From the NCBI RefSeq assembly GCF_002870125.1, contig NZ_PNEO01000022.1:34318-98317 (forward strand): a stretch of DNA of 64,000 nt, read 5' to 3'. The DNA is from Burkholderia sp. WAC0059 (GTDB taxonomy: Bacteria; Pseudomonadota; Gammaproteobacteria; Burkholderiales; Burkholderiaceae). How positions within the stretch are numbered: position 1 is the stretch's first letter; every line of letters starts with the position of its first letter. The translations under genes were made by a program, and so were the position numbers. Below the pieces are notes generated by a model. It saw only the letters and a list, made by a program, of their open reading frames with translations, had not been told where the DNA came from and made no database searches. Below, one piece after another: positions 1 to 14,691 of the stretch.

Positions 1-715
1 AGTCGTCGAGCGCCGTGCCGGCCTGCTCACGCAGCAATGCCGACTGCCAATCGGCCAGCCGGTTGCGCCCGCGTTCGCCATCGACGGGGGCGGACCAGCG
101 GGCCGCCAGGTGTTCGAAGCGCGCGTGCGGATCGGCGCGCAGGATCTCGGCGCAAGTCGCCGGGGCGAGCGGCAGCAACGTGTCGAAATAACGGATCTGG
201 AATCCGGCTTGCGGATCGCTGGTATCCAGCGCCAGGTCTCCGGCCGCGAGTGCTTCGCCGTAGGGCAAACCGAGGATGGGCAGCAGCAGCTTGCCGTACA
301 GGGCCGGGTCCGGGACCTGCCAATCGATGTCGAAGAAGTTGGCATGACGGCTTTGCTCTCCATACTGCAGCACGTCGCGCCACCAGACGTTATAGCGGCA
401 GGAAGCGGCCATGTGATTGGGCACGATGTCGAGTATCAGGCCCATCCCCTCGGGGCGTAACCGGTCGACCAGTCGTCGCAACGCGGCCTCGCCACCGAGC
501 GCCGGGTTCACGCGGTTGAAGTCGGTGACGTCGTAACCGTGCTGCGAGCCGGGGCAGGCGGTGAAGATCGGCGACAGGTAGAGATGGCTGACCCCGAGCG
601 CGGCGTAATAGGGCACGCGCCGGGTCGCGTCGTCCAGCGTGAACCCGGCGTGCAACTGCAAACGCGCGGTGGCGCGCGGCGTCGTGGGCGGCAACCGCCC
701 GGGCGATGGGATCAT
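1..715 (-). CDS. treY: Malto-oligosyltrehalose synthase TreY (5' part, runs off the window)
   Basis: TreY isomerises the reducing-end alpha-1,4 linkage of maltodextrins to an alpha,alpha-1,1 linkage; TreZ then releases trehalose. The first 238 codons are present and the reading frame stays open to the left edge. Translation begins MIPSPGRLPPTTPRATARLQ and contains the GH13 TreY signatures YYAALGVSHLYLSPIF, GSQHGYDVTDFNRVNPALGG and GMGLILDIVPNHMA, followed by the WWRDVLQYG segment typical of TreY. The start ATG shares an ATGA overlap with a 38-codon ORF upstream, which points to coupled translation. It is the last visible gene of the treS-glgB-glgX-treZ-treY operon. The identity is clear; only the C-terminal two thirds are missing. 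Confidence 0.93.
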   Translation of the reverse strand, partial: MIPSPGRLPPTTPRATARLQLHAGFTLDDATRRVPYYAALGVSHLYLSPIFTACPGSQHGYDVTDFNRVNPALGGEAALRRLVDRLRPEGMGLILDIVPNHMAASCRYNVWWRDVLQYGEQSRHANFFDIDWQVPDPALYGKLLLPILGLPYGEALAAGDLALDTSDPQAGFQIRYFDTLLPLAPATCAEILRADPHARFEHLAARWSAPVDGERGRNRLADWQSALLREQAGTALDD

Positions 716-828
716 GGATAGTGGCCTCGGGCGGTACTGCGAGCCTGGTTGAGTGCGGCGATGCGCCGGGCGAGCTCGTCGCCGTCGGATAAGGTGCCGA
801 CCGGATGAGCGGAACTGCTTGCGTTCAT
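712..828 (-). CDS. Small 38-aa ORF between treZ and treY
   Basis: A 38-codon frame starting MNASSSAHPVGTLSDGDELA and ending ARGHYP sits between treZ (10-nt gap) and treY (4-bp ATGA overlap). Its upstream sequence has only a weak GAG ribosome-binding motif. I do not recognise a domain. The middle (DELARRIAALNQAR) would form a short amphipathic helix. It may be a genuine small protein, a translational coupler that feeds ribosomes to treY, or a scar where malQ lay, since malQ occupies this slot in some related operons (from memory). Reality as a protein is uncertain, but the tight spacing is hard to explain otherwise. Confidence 0.4.
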   Translation of the reverse strand: MNASSSAHPVGTLSDGDELARRIAALNQARSTARGHYP

Positions 829-838
829 GATCTCGACC

Positions 839-2692
839 TTATGCTTCGAGCCATGCGATCGTGCTGTAGCCCGGCAGGTGCGCATGTTGTTCGGGATGGC
901 CGGGGCTGGGTTGGGCCAGGTCGCCGTCGGTCTGAAACAGCAACTGGCCGGGTTTGGCTTGCAGCGCGGGTTCCACCGCGACGGCCTCCGGCGCCAGGTT
1001 GGTAAACAGCGCCAGGACTGGCCTGTGGCCCGGATGGCCGATGCGCCAGCGCGCTACCACGGCGGCCGGCCCGAGCGCCTGCGCGCCCAGCGCCAGGACC
1101 GAGACAAACTGCGGCGACAGCACCTGGCGGCGCAACATCAGCAGCGTGCGGTAAAGCTCGGTCCAGGGGTTGAACAAGGTGTGCGAGGGTGCCTGCGGTT
1201 GCGAGGCGATAAAGGTTGCCGCGTCGTTCGGGTCGGGAATGCGTGCGCGCGTAGCGGCGTCGGCAAAGGCCGGAAAGCGTGCGAATTCGCGCCGACGGCC
1301 TTCGCGTACCGCCTCGGCCAGTTCGTCCCGATGGCTGGTGAAAAACAGGAACGGGCTGCGGGTGCCGATTTCCTCGCCCATGAACAGCAACGGAATCTGC
1401 GGGCACAGCAACTGCAGCGCGATCGCCGCGCGCAACGCGGCGGGCTGGGCCAGCACCGTCAGACGTTCGCCGAAGGCGCGATTGCCGATCTGGTCGTGGT
1501 TTTGCAAAAACAGCACGAAGGCGCTGGGCGGCAGATGGTGGCTGGCTTCGCCGCGCGTCACCGGGACGCCCGCCAAGGCGCTGAGATGCGGCGAGACCTC
1601 GCCCTGGTAGATGAAGCCTTCCGCCAGAGCCCGCGCCAATTTCTGCGCCGGCGCCTGCGCATAGTCGCCGTAATAGCTGTCGTGCTCGCCCGTCAGCAGG
1701 ACATGCAGGGCATGATGGGCGTCGTCGTTCCACTGCGCGTCGAACGGTTGGCCCAGATGGTGCGCGCCGTTCGCTTCGTTTTCCAGCACCAGGTGCACCT
1801 GGCGTTCGACGCCCAGCAGGGAGCGAATCATGAAGGCGGTTTCGTCGAGCCAGTCGGGGTCGCGTATCGCATGGACGGCATCGAAACGCAGGCCGTCGAA
1901 GCGGAATTCATCGAGCCAGTAAAGCGCATTCTCGGCGAAGAAACTGCGGACTTCGGGCTGGCGAAAATCGAGCGCATTGCCCCAGGGGGTGTCGAGGTCG
2001 TCGCGAAAGAACGAGCCGGCATAGCGGCCCAGGTAGTTGCCGTCCGGGCCGAAGTGGTTGTACACCACGTCGAGCAGCACCATCAGGCCCAGGCCATGCG
2101 CCGCGTCCACCAGCGCCTTGAGTTCGTCGGGAGTGCCGTAGCTGGCGTCCGGCGCATAGGGCAGCACGCCGTCGTAGCCCCAATTGCGCGGGCCCGGGAA
2201 ATCGGCCACCGGCATCAGTTCGATGGCGGTGATGCCGAGCGCGGCCAGGCCCGGCAGCCGGTCGATCACGCCGCGAAAGCCGCCCAGCAGGCCGACATGC
2301 AGTTCGTAAATGACCGCTTCGTGCCAGGGGCGGCCGCGCCAATCGGGATGACGCCATGAGTAAGCGTCGGGGTCGGTGAGCACGCTGGCGTCGTGCACGT
2401 CGTGCGCCTGCGCGCGCGAGGCGGGATCGGGAATGCGGGTGCCGTCCGGCAGCACGAAGCGGTAGCGTGCCCCGACGGCGCATTCGACGTCGGCATGCAG
2501 CCAGCCGGGCGCGGCTGAGGGGCGTCGGTCGTCTTCGCGCGGCGCGCTGGCCTGCATCGGCACCGGGGGCTGGCCTGCCACTTCAAGCAGAATCGGGCCG
2601 TCGGCGTCGGGTGCCCACAGGCGAAAGCGGGTGCGTCCGTCGGCCAGATTTTGTGGACCAAATCCATAATGATAGGAATGCATAGGGTTCAT
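839..2692 (-). CDS. treZ: Malto-oligosyltrehalose trehalohydrolase TreZ
   Basis: TreZ hydrolyses the alpha-1,4 bond next to the trehalose unit made by TreY and frees trehalose in the cytoplasm. The 617-aa product has the usual length. It starts MNPMHSYHYGFGPQ, a typical TreZ N-terminus with a CBM48-like domain, then a GH13 barrel with DGVLPYAPDASYGTPD, LLDVVYNHFGPDGNYL, nucleophile motif DGLRFDAVHAI, general-acid motif LVLENEANGAHH and the late FLQNHDQIGNRA. I chose the ATG at 2692 because it overlaps the glgX stop (ATGA) and begins the conserved domain; the frame stays open upstream, but that extension is antisense-like GC-rich sequence inside glgX. Fourth gene of the trehalose/glucan operon. 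Confidence 0.95.
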   Translation of the reverse strand: MNPMHSYHYGFGPQNLADGRTRFRLWAPDADGPILLEVAGQPPVPMQASAPREDDRRPSAAPGWLHADVECAVGARYRFVLPDGTRIPDPASRAQAHDVHDASVLTDPDAYSWRHPDWRGRPWHEAVIYELHVGLLGGFRGVIDRLPGLAALGITAIELMPVADFPGPRNWGYDGVLPYAPDASYGTPDELKALVDAAHGLGLMVLLDVVYNHFGPDGNYLGRYAGSFFRDDLDTPWGNALDFRQPEVRSFFAENALYWLDEFRFDGLRFDAVHAIRDPDWLDETAFMIRSLLGVERQVHLVLENEANGAHHLGQPFDAQWNDDAHHALHVLLTGEHDSYYGDYAQAPAQKLARALAEGFIYQGEVSPHLSALAGVPVTRGEASHHLPPSAFVLFLQNHDQIGNRAFGERLTVLAQPAALRAAIALQLLCPQIPLLFMGEEIGTRSPFLFFTSHRDELAEAVREGRRREFARFPAFADAATRARIPDPNDAATFIASQPQAPSHTLFNPWTELYRTLLMLRRQVLSPQFVSVLALGAQALGPAAVVARWRIGHPGHRPVLALFTNLAPEAVAVEPALQAKPGQLLFQTDGDLAQPSPGHPEQHAHLPGYSTIAWLEA

Positions 2693-4827
2693 GATGCCGG
2701 GCTCTCGACCAGATGGGTTTGCAGGAGCGTCACGCTGTGGGCTTCGAGCTTGACGCTGCCGTCCGGCGCCGCATAAGGCTGTGCTTCGGGCGCAGCGCTT
2801 TCGAGCATCACTTGCCATGCCGATGCGCCCGGCGGCGCCTGGCACTCGATTTGCGCCGTCGTGCCATTGAAGAAAATCAGCTCGAGTACCAGCGTCGTAG
2901 CCGCGCCATCCGTGCCGGGCAGTCGCGTGGCGTAGCGCAGGGCGAAGGTGCGGTGTTCGCCGTCCGACCAGTTCTCGGGCGTCATCGGGGTCCCGCTCGC
3001 GGTAAACCAGTCGAGGTCGCGAATGCCGGGCGCCAGCTCGGTGCCATGGGGGAAGTCGTGTGCGTTCAGCGAGGCCGACGTGCGCCGGAGCGCGGTCAGG
3101 CGCGCGACGAACGCGCTCAACTGGCGCGCTTGCGGTTGCCCGGCGGCCTGCCAGTCGAACCAGGAGAGCGGATTGTCCTGGCAATACGCGTTGTTGTTGC
3201 CTTGCTGGGTTCGGCCGAATTCGTCGCCGCCCAGCAGCATCGGGGTGCCGCGCGACAGCAGCAGGGTCGCGAGGATGGCGCGCTGGACCCGGCCGCGCGT
3301 CTGGTTGATGACGGGGTCGTCGGTCGGTCCTTCGACCGCGCCGTCCTCGCTCCAGTTGGCGCTGCCGTTATCGTCGTTGCCGTCTCGATTGTCCTCGCGA
3401 TTCGCTTCGTTATGCTTGTGGGCATAGCTCACCACGTCGTTCAGCGTAAAGCCGTCGTGGGCGGCGACGAAATTGATCGAGGACCAGACCTTGCGGCGCC
3501 GGCGATCGAACAGGTCGGCCGAGCCCGATACGCGTGCGGCCAGCTCGCCGAGCTGGCCACTGTCGCCGCGCCAGAAGCGCCGCACGGTGTCGCGATAGCG
3601 GTCGTTCCATTCGCCGAAACCGGGCGGGTGGTTGCCCAACTGATAGCCGCCGGGACCGAGATCCCAGGGTTCGGAAATCAGCTTGACCCGATTCAGCACG
3701 GGGTCCTGGCGGATCGCGTCGAAAAACCCCGAGCCCGGGTCGAAGCCGGTGCCTTCGCGTCCCAGCGTCACGCCCAGGTCGAAGCGGAAGCCGTCGATAT
3801 GGAAATGTTCGACCCAGTAGCGCAACGAATCCATCACCATTTGCAGCACCCGCGGATGCGATAGATTCAGGGTGTTGCCGCAACCGGTCTCGTCGATGTA
3901 ATGACGTTCGTCGCCGGGCACGAGGCGGTAATAGCTGGCGTTGTCGAGGCCGCGCCAGGACAGCGTCGGGCCGAGCTGGTTGCCTTCGCAGGTATGGTTG
4001 TAGACCACGTCGAGGATGACTTCGATGCCGGCTGCGTGCAGCCGCGCGACGGCGATGCGCATTTCCGCGAGCAGACGGGTCGACAGGTAGGCGGGCTCCG
4101 GGGCGAAATAGGCCAGCGTGCTGTAGCCCCAGTAGTTGCCCAGCTTGCGCTCCAGCAGGAAGCGGTCCTGCAGGAAGGCCTGGACCGGCAGCAATTCGAG
4201 CGTGGTGATGCCCAGCTTCAGCAAATGATCGATGAAGCGCGGTTCGCAGAGCGCGCGGAAGGTGCCGCAGTGATTGGCCTGCAAGCCGTCGCGCTGCATC
4301 GAGACGCCGCGCACGTGGGCTTCGTAGATCACCGTGCCGGACCACGGATGCGCCAGCAAGCGGTCTTTGCCCCAGTTGAAGCTGTTGTCGCAGACGACGG
4401 CCTTGGCCATGGCCGACGCGCTGTCGCGGCGATCCATCGAGAGGTCGGCGCGCGCGTGGTGCAAACGATAGCCGAACAGCGAATCGGCCCATCGCACCGG
4501 CCCGCTCAGGCGTTTCGCATAGGGGTCCAGCAACAGCTTGTGGGGGTTGAAGCGGTGTCCGTTACCCGGTTCATAGGGGCCGTGGGCACGAAAGGCGTAG
4601 ACGTCGCCGGCTTCGGCGCCCGGCAGGTAGCCGTGCCAGACTTCGTCGGTGCATTCCGGCAGCGGCAGGCGCGCCAATTCCTTGCGCCCGCTGGAGTCGA
4701 ACAGGCACAGGTCGATGCGGGTCGCGTTGGCGGAAAACACCGCGAAGTTGACGCCCAGTCCGTCGACGGTCGCCCCCATCGGATAAGGCAGACCCGGCAG
4801 CAAACGGTCGGACGGACGGGCGGCCAT
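2689..4827 (-). CDS. glgX: Glycogen debranching enzyme GlgX
   Basis: GlgX is an isoamylase-type enzyme that removes short alpha-1,6 branches from glycogen or maltodextrin, making linear chains usable by TreY and TreZ. The 712-aa product starts MAARPSDRLLPGLPYPMGAT and has an N-terminal CBM48 domain (about residues 15-160) and a GH13 catalytic barrel with EVILDVVYNHTCEGNQ, DGFRFDLGVTLGRE (nucleophile Asp), LISEPWDLGPGGYQLG (acid Glu) and FVAAHDGFTLNDVVSY. Length and motifs fit GlgX. It starts 3 nt after the glgB stop and overlaps treZ by 4 bp, so it is co-translated with both neighbours. Confidence 0.95.
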   Translation of the reverse strand: MAARPSDRLLPGLPYPMGATVDGLGVNFAVFSANATRIDLCLFDSSGRKELARLPLPECTDEVWHGYLPGAEAGDVYAFRAHGPYEPGNGHRFNPHKLLLDPYAKRLSGPVRWADSLFGYRLHHARADLSMDRRDSASAMAKAVVCDNSFNWGKDRLLAHPWSGTVIYEAHVRGVSMQRDGLQANHCGTFRALCEPRFIDHLLKLGITTLELLPVQAFLQDRFLLERKLGNYWGYSTLAYFAPEPAYLSTRLLAEMRIAVARLHAAGIEVILDVVYNHTCEGNQLGPTLSWRGLDNASYYRLVPGDERHYIDETGCGNTLNLSHPRVLQMVMDSLRYWVEHFHIDGFRFDLGVTLGREGTGFDPGSGFFDAIRQDPVLNRVKLISEPWDLGPGGYQLGNHPPGFGEWNDRYRDTVRRFWRGDSGQLGELAARVSGSADLFDRRRRKVWSSINFVAAHDGFTLNDVVSYAHKHNEANREDNRDGNDDNGSANWSEDGAVEGPTDDPVINQTRGRVQRAILATLLLSRGTPMLLGGDEFGRTQQGNNNAYCQDNPLSWFDWQAAGQPQARQLSAFVARLTALRRTSASLNAHDFPHGTELAPGIRDLDWFTASGTPMTPENWSDGEHRTFALRYATRLPGTDGAATTLVLELIFFNGTTAQIECQAPPGASAWQVMLESAAPEAQPYAAPDGSVKLEAHSVTLLQTHLVESPAS

Positions 4828-4830
4828 CGA

Positions 4831-10628
<5,798 letters not shown>

Positions 10629-11220
10629 AGACTCTCCATGCCGGAGGCGGCGAGCGGGCTCGCCCGCCAGACCGGGAACGGCATCTGTTGCGGATTCATT
10701 CAGCGCGAATTTCCGGACCTTGCCATACGAGGCAAAGCGACGACTTTGCTCAGGTCTTCCACTGGCGCGCTGCATCGTCGCGCAAGCCCCATTCCCAACG
10801 CGGCGATTTGATACTCGCGTGCCGGGTGTTGAGCGGGTCCAGGCTGATTGCCCCCGCAGTACGCCGCCGCCGGAGCGGTGCGGCGGATTTCGCGTCGTGA
10901 CGCCGGCAACCACACGTGGTTCGCGGGGTAGCGGGTGAAGGAAAGCACCTGATCGTTCGACGCGTAATCGTCGAAATTGCCCACCTGAATTCGCCGCCCA
11001 TGCCGTCGCGCAATCGCCGTTGCCACGCATCGCGCCGCTGGGAGAGATTGAGCGCGTGGCCGCTACCGTGCCCAGCAAGGGCGCATGGTCATCCGCTTAC
11101 AAGCCGAAGGCGCGTTGCGAGCGACGCTTGCGCACGGCTTGACCCCGACGTGGCGAGGGTATGCCGGTTTCGGGCAGGCCCAGATACTGCCTGCAGGAGA
11201 CGGCTGGGGCGACTCGCACC
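10629..11220. other. 592-bp intergenic stretch upstream of treS, no convincing gene
   Basis: The stretch holds the treS ribosome-binding site (GGAGAG) and probably its promoter. Several overlapping frames are open, but all are Arg/Pro/Ala-rich. One minus-strand frame (about 10700-11026) reads DDYASNDQVLSFTRYP and PANHVWLPASR, less biased than the rest, and might be a decayed gene fragment; I cannot assign it. glgE, which would be expected near a treS-maltokinase fusion, is not here. Confidence 0.5.
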
Positions 11221-11376
11221 TTACAGACGTCCCATCACCAACAGCACGATCACGACAATCACAACGAGACCCAGGCCACCGCTCGGCGCATAGCCCCATG
11301 AGCGGCTATGCGACCACCGCGGGAATGCGCCGACGAGCATAAGAATTAAAACGATCAGCAGGATGGTTCCAAGCAT
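11221..11376 (-). CDS. DUF3309 small membrane protein
   Basis: A 51-aa protein, MLGTILLIVLILMLVGAFPR then WSHSRSWGYAPSGGLGLV and a second hydrophobic segment ending in GRL. The layout is one transmembrane helix, a short polar loop with the conserved W-x-x-S-x-x-W-G-Y-x-P-S-G-G-L-G pattern, and a second transmembrane helix, which is the DUF3309 family signature. These proteins are common in Proteobacteria and of unknown function. A GGAG motif precedes the ATG by eight bases. It is transcribed in the same direction as the treS operon, but about 590 bp separates them, so it is probably an independent unit. Confidence 0.85.
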   Translation of the reverse strand: MLGTILLIVLILMLVGAFPRWSHSRSWGYAPSGGLGLVVIVVIVLLVMGRL

Positions 11377-11837
11377 GATGGGGCTCCAAAGATGAGCGCA
11401 TAACCTGATCTGACTTTCGCGGTCGTCGAGACGGCGGGAAAGGATCGAGACGGTCGGATGCGCGTAGTGGTCATACGAGCTCGCCGGAGGCGGCAGTAGC
11501 CGGACAGCGAGTTGACGGGGGCTTTCCCCGGCTTTGGGCGTATGTGATTTACTCAGGAAGCCTTTCTGGGCAACTGAAAACAGGTTGCGCGCATACCGGG
11601 TCGAAGTCGGTACGGTGTCGTACCCGGCTGCGTGTGGTTGCGTATTCGACGGTATCGCGGGCGACTGGTCTGCCCGGGCGATCTGACCGGAGATTTCCCC
11701 GTTCCGGCTGGGCTGCTACCGTACAGACATGGCCGTACCGTGCCTGTACCGCGCGCGAGATCCGCTTGCCGCGCCCGTTTTCCCTCCGGCACGGAGTCCC
11801 GTCCGGTATCGCTGCCGGCGGGGCGCCCCCAATACCG
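11377..11837. other. 461-bp intergenic region between DUF3309 and the ABC exporter
   Basis: The region should hold the DUF3309 promoter and the 3' untranslated end of the ABC exporter transcript. Frames inside it are Arg/Pro-rich and match no family I know. A GGGGGC / GCCGGGG-type inverted arrangement near 11515-11540 is present but has no T-tract. I see no other feature. Confidence 0.5.
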
Positions 11838-11853
11838 TTACGGTTGTATTGGG
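11828..11853 (-). terminator. 26-nt hairpin spanning the ABC exporter stop codon
   Basis: CCCAATAC pairs with GTATTGGG, and an inner CCGTTACGG hairpin closes the loop. The exporter's TAA stop lies in that loop region. No run of T follows on the minus strand, so this may protect the mRNA 3' end rather than act as a Rho-independent terminator. Confidence 0.3.
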
Positions 11854-13667
11854 CTTTGCTGGCCGGACTGACGGTTGAGCAGGTCGCGATAAAGTCCGGG
11901 CCGGTTCTTCAGTTCGTCCGGGGAGCCATCGTCCATGACGCGTCCGTGGTCCATCACGACGATGCGATCGAAATTCCGCAGAGTCGACAGGCGGTGAGCG
12001 ATGGCGACGACCGTTCGTCCCTGCATCACGCGGTCGAGCGCTTGCTGAATGACCTCTTCCGACGCGCTGTCGAGCGCCGAAGTGGCTTCGTCCAGCAGCA
12101 GAATGGGTGCGTTTTTCAGAATGGCACGGGCGATCGCCACGCGCTGGCGCTGCCCGCCGGACAACTTCATGCCGCGATCGCCCACTATCGTATTGAAGCC
12201 TTCCGGCATGGCTTCGACGAAAGCGGTGCAGCGCGCCTCGCGCGCGGCGGCATGCACTTCTTCCTCGGTGGCGGTCGGCTTGCCGTAGGCAATGTTTTCG
12301 TAGACCGAGCGTTGAAGTAACGCAATATCCTGCGGCACCAACGCAATCGAATGTCCGAGGCTGTCTTGCGTCAGCATCGAAATGGCATGGCCGTCGACCT
12401 TGATCGCTCCTTGCTGGATTTCGTAGAAATGCTGTAGCAAGGCCAGCACGGTCGACTTGCCGGCCCCCGATTCGCCGATCAGGCCGACCCGCTGGCCCGG
12501 TTCGATATGCAGATCGAAGTGATCGAGCGTCGGCTGGCGGCCGGGGTAGGCGAACGTGACGTTCTCGAAATCGACGCGTCCGCCGTTCGTTTTCAGAATC
12601 GTCGCGTCGGAATGGTCCGGCATCCCGTGCGGTTCCAGCAACGTCTGCACCGCCTCGGCCAGCCGGGCCACGTGCTGCGTCACGTCGACCAGGGCCACCG
12701 CCAGATCGCGGGTGCCATGCAAAATCGTAAAGCCCAGCGAACTGACGAGCACAATGTCGCCCGTTGTGGCCTGTCCTGCGGACCACAGCATAAGGGCCCA
12801 GCCGAGCAGTCCCGCCGACAGCATGGCCGTCACCACGGCGTGCAGGAGACGCAGTTTTTCCAGATACAGCAGGCTCTGCTCGCGCGCGTTCATTTCCTCC
12901 TTGACCTTGCCGCCGAAGCGCTTTTGTTCGCGAAATTTCATGCCGAAAGCGCGCACCAGCGGCATATTGCCGATGACGTCGACGAGTTCGCCGTCTACCG
13001 ATGCCGCCTTGGTCGCAAAATCATGGTGACGTGCGCTGCCGCGCCCGGCGAGCTTATAGAGAACCAGCGCGAGAATGGCCGACGCTGCGAACAGGCCGAA
13101 CGCCATCCAGCGGTTGACGGCAACGATCATGACGATGGCGCCGAGGACGGCAATGCAGGGCGGCAGGACGTTCCAGGCCAGGGTGTTTTCGGTGACGTAG
13201 ATGGCGTTCGAGGTCGCCGTGATCCGGCTGGCCAGCGTGCCCGGCTGCTTTTCGGTGAAGTAATTCGACGAATGCCCGCTTAAATACCGGAACAGGTCCC
13301 GCCGCAAGTCTCCGGTTACCTTGACGAAGGTTTGGGCCCCGACCCAGCCGCCGAGGCGCCACAGCAGATTATCGGCGGCGATCAGGCCAACCAGGATCAG
13401 GAACGCCTCCCACAATGGGCCCGGATGACCGCGCCCCTGGCCCAGAACATCGATCAGGTGCTTGATGGCATATTGCGAAGCCAACGCGCACCCTACCGCG
13501 GCAAACACACTGATCAACACGACGGCGTGCTCGACCGGGCGGTGGACGATATAGCTGAGCAGAAACCTCAGTGGCCGGCGCGCATAGCTCGCCAGCCGGT
13601 CGTCATGGGCGTTGTGCTGCGCCAGGGGGCGTTGTTCGGACAGATCTGTCGAATCGGCATTTTCCAT
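11838..13667 (-). CDS. ABC exporter, fused permease and ATPase (MsbA/MDR-type)
   Basis: A 609-aa half-transporter. An N-terminal six-helix membrane domain (about residues 35-335) begins around FLLSYIVHRPVEHAVVLISV. The C-terminal nucleotide-binding domain has Walker A GESGAGKST, Q-loop LVPQDIALLQ, signature LSGGQRQRVAIARA, Walker B ILLLDEATSALD and H-loop AIAHRLS. It should work as a homodimer in the inner membrane, exporting a lipid, drug or peptide; nothing nearby identifies the substrate. It is a single gene with about 300 bp upstream and no partner. The start at 13667 has no strong Shine-Dalgarno motif. Confidence 0.88.
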   Translation of the reverse strand: MENADSTDLSEQRPLAQHNAHDDRLASYARRPLRFLLSYIVHRPVEHAVVLISVFAAVGCALASQYAIKHLIDVLGQGRGHPGPLWEAFLILVGLIAADNLLWRLGGWVGAQTFVKVTGDLRRDLFRYLSGHSSNYFTEKQPGTLASRITATSNAIYVTENTLAWNVLPPCIAVLGAIVMIVAVNRWMAFGLFAASAILALVLYKLAGRGSARHHDFATKAASVDGELVDVIGNMPLVRAFGMKFREQKRFGGKVKEEMNAREQSLLYLEKLRLLHAVVTAMLSAGLLGWALMLWSAGQATTGDIVLVSSLGFTILHGTRDLAVALVDVTQHVARLAEAVQTLLEPHGMPDHSDATILKTNGGRVDFENVTFAYPGRQPTLDHFDLHIEPGQRVGLIGESGAGKSTVLALLQHFYEIQQGAIKVDGHAISMLTQDSLGHSIALVPQDIALLQRSVYENIAYGKPTATEEEVHAAAREARCTAFVEAMPEGFNTIVGDRGMKLSGGQRQRVAIARAILKNAPILLLDEATSALDSASEEVIQQALDRVMQGRTVVAIAHRLSTLRNFDRIVVMDHGRVMDDGSPDELKNRPGLYRDLLNRQSGQQSPIQP

Positions 13668-13967
13668 ATGGACGACCCATGGTTACCTCGAACAGCGAAA
13701 CTTGGCTGGCCGGATCCGGCCCCAGTCGCGTGGTGCGCGTCCCCTGGGCGGCCGTGCCGGTTGCGCAAGTATCACGCCTGCGCCGATCGCCTTGCCGGAT
13801 GCGCGGGCCGCCGATTTGCCGCGGGATTCCGGCTGTGTGCGTCCGGGCGAGGCGCAGCATCGCCGAAACGTCGGGGATTTCCATGGAGCCGTGGCGGACG
13901 GCAAACCTGGCGCCCCCACGCAAGTCCAGGAAGGGCGCACCAATGCAATGAGCAATTTAGCCTTGGT
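13668..13967. other. 300-bp intergenic region between the T6SS island and the ABC exporter
   Basis: The region should contain the ABC exporter promoter (minus strand). Open frames here are short and compositionally biased. It marks the boundary where GC content drops on entering the T6SS island. No inverted repeat or integrase trace is visible. Confidence 0.4.
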
Positions 13968-14324
13968 TCAGGGCTCGTCAGCGCCGAATTTTCTGGAAAC
14001 CAGATAGATGTCCACACCACTTATGGAGCATTCTTGCGATGAGACGTTGTTGACGGTAACGACGTGGAATTGCTCGCCCGATTTTGAGTAAAGGGTGATG
14101 TCGAAAACCTGCTTATAGAGATCCTTGCCGATTTTCTGAATTGCAATCGGCATGGCCCTGGTTTTTGATTCGTCCAATGCTGGAATCGTGAGAATTCCAG
14201 CATTGCGCAGCTTACCCTCAGTTATATTTGTCGGCCAGCTAGAGCAGGGCAGTCCCTGCGGCAGTTTAGCGAAGCAGGCAATGGGAGCGATGAGCACCAG
14301 CAGTGTAAGCAGGCGGCGTATCAT
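13968..14324 (-). CDS. Exported small protein, probable Tlde1 immunity protein
   Basis: A 118-aa protein with an N-terminal signal peptide (MIRRLLTLLVLIAPIACFA), so it should sit in the periplasm, where the effector encoded just upstream would act. The mature part has cysteines in LPCSSWP and SSQECSIS that could form a disulfide. The start codon shares an ATGA overlap with the effector stop, and its GGAGG ribosome-binding site lies in the last effector codons, so the two are translationally coupled as expected for toxin and antidote. The sequence has lower GC than flanking genes. I do not recognise the domain; the immunity role is inferred from position, size and export signal. Confidence 0.65.
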   Translation of the reverse strand: MIRRLLTLLVLIAPIACFAKLPQGLPCSSWPTNITEGKLRNAGILTIPALDESKTRAMPIAIQKIGKDLYKQVFDITLYSKSGEQFHVVTVNNVSSQECSISGVDIYLVSRKFGADEP

Positions 14325-14686
14325 TGAATTACCTCCAGAATATGATCGCCACTGCTCCATATCTTGTGGCGTGTGAGCGGCACTTCAATAACGCACCCGT
14401 TGGATGCCTGGCCCGGATGTTTTATGCTGTCTCCATGAATCATGAATCCATCACGGCCAAAGGTGTTAGTGCCATTGACCGGAGTTAAGCGCATAGAATA
14501 TTCCCCGGCGTGCGGGTGTGTGAATGGGGCGCCTATGCGATATGTGCCGCGTGGGATAGGTCCGATATTGGGAACGCTTTGCATAGTGGGGTTGTCTCTC
14601 CCAATACCGTGGCCTGAATATCCAGAATCCACATAAACCCCATTATGGAGAAGGCGTGCCGACGATTGATGGTACGTCCAGGGCAT
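14321..14686 (-). CDS. Tlde1-like T6SS effector (DUF2778, L,D-transpeptidase fold)
   Basis: The 121-aa product starts MPWTYHQSSARLLHNG and carries the DUF2778 pattern: GYSGHGIGRDNPTMQSVPNI, GPIPRGTYRIG, TNTFGRDGFMIHGDS and the catalytic-type S-N-G-C-V-I near residue 100. DUF2778 proteins include the Salmonella Tlde1 effector, which uses a His-Cys L,D-transpeptidase site to damage peptidoglycan peptides in the target periplasm. Here the His is in MIHGDS and the Cys in NGCVI. There is no signal peptide, consistent with delivery by T6SS. It starts 5 nt after the hcp stop, suggesting that this Hcp carries it. Confidence 0.85.
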   Translation of the reverse strand: MPWTYHQSSARLLHNGVYVDSGYSGHGIGRDNPTMQSVPNIGPIPRGTYRIGAPFTHPHAGEYSMRLTPVNGTNTFGRDGFMIHGDSIKHPGQASNGCVIEVPLTRHKIWSSGDHILEVIQ

Positions 14687-14691
14687 GGTGT

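Noticed and set aside
10700..11026. Minus-strand frame with QVGNFDDYASNDQVLSFTRYP-like sequence
   Set aside because: No family recognised, no ribosome-binding site, and the flanks are Arg/Pro-rich like other non-coding frames in GC-rich DNA.
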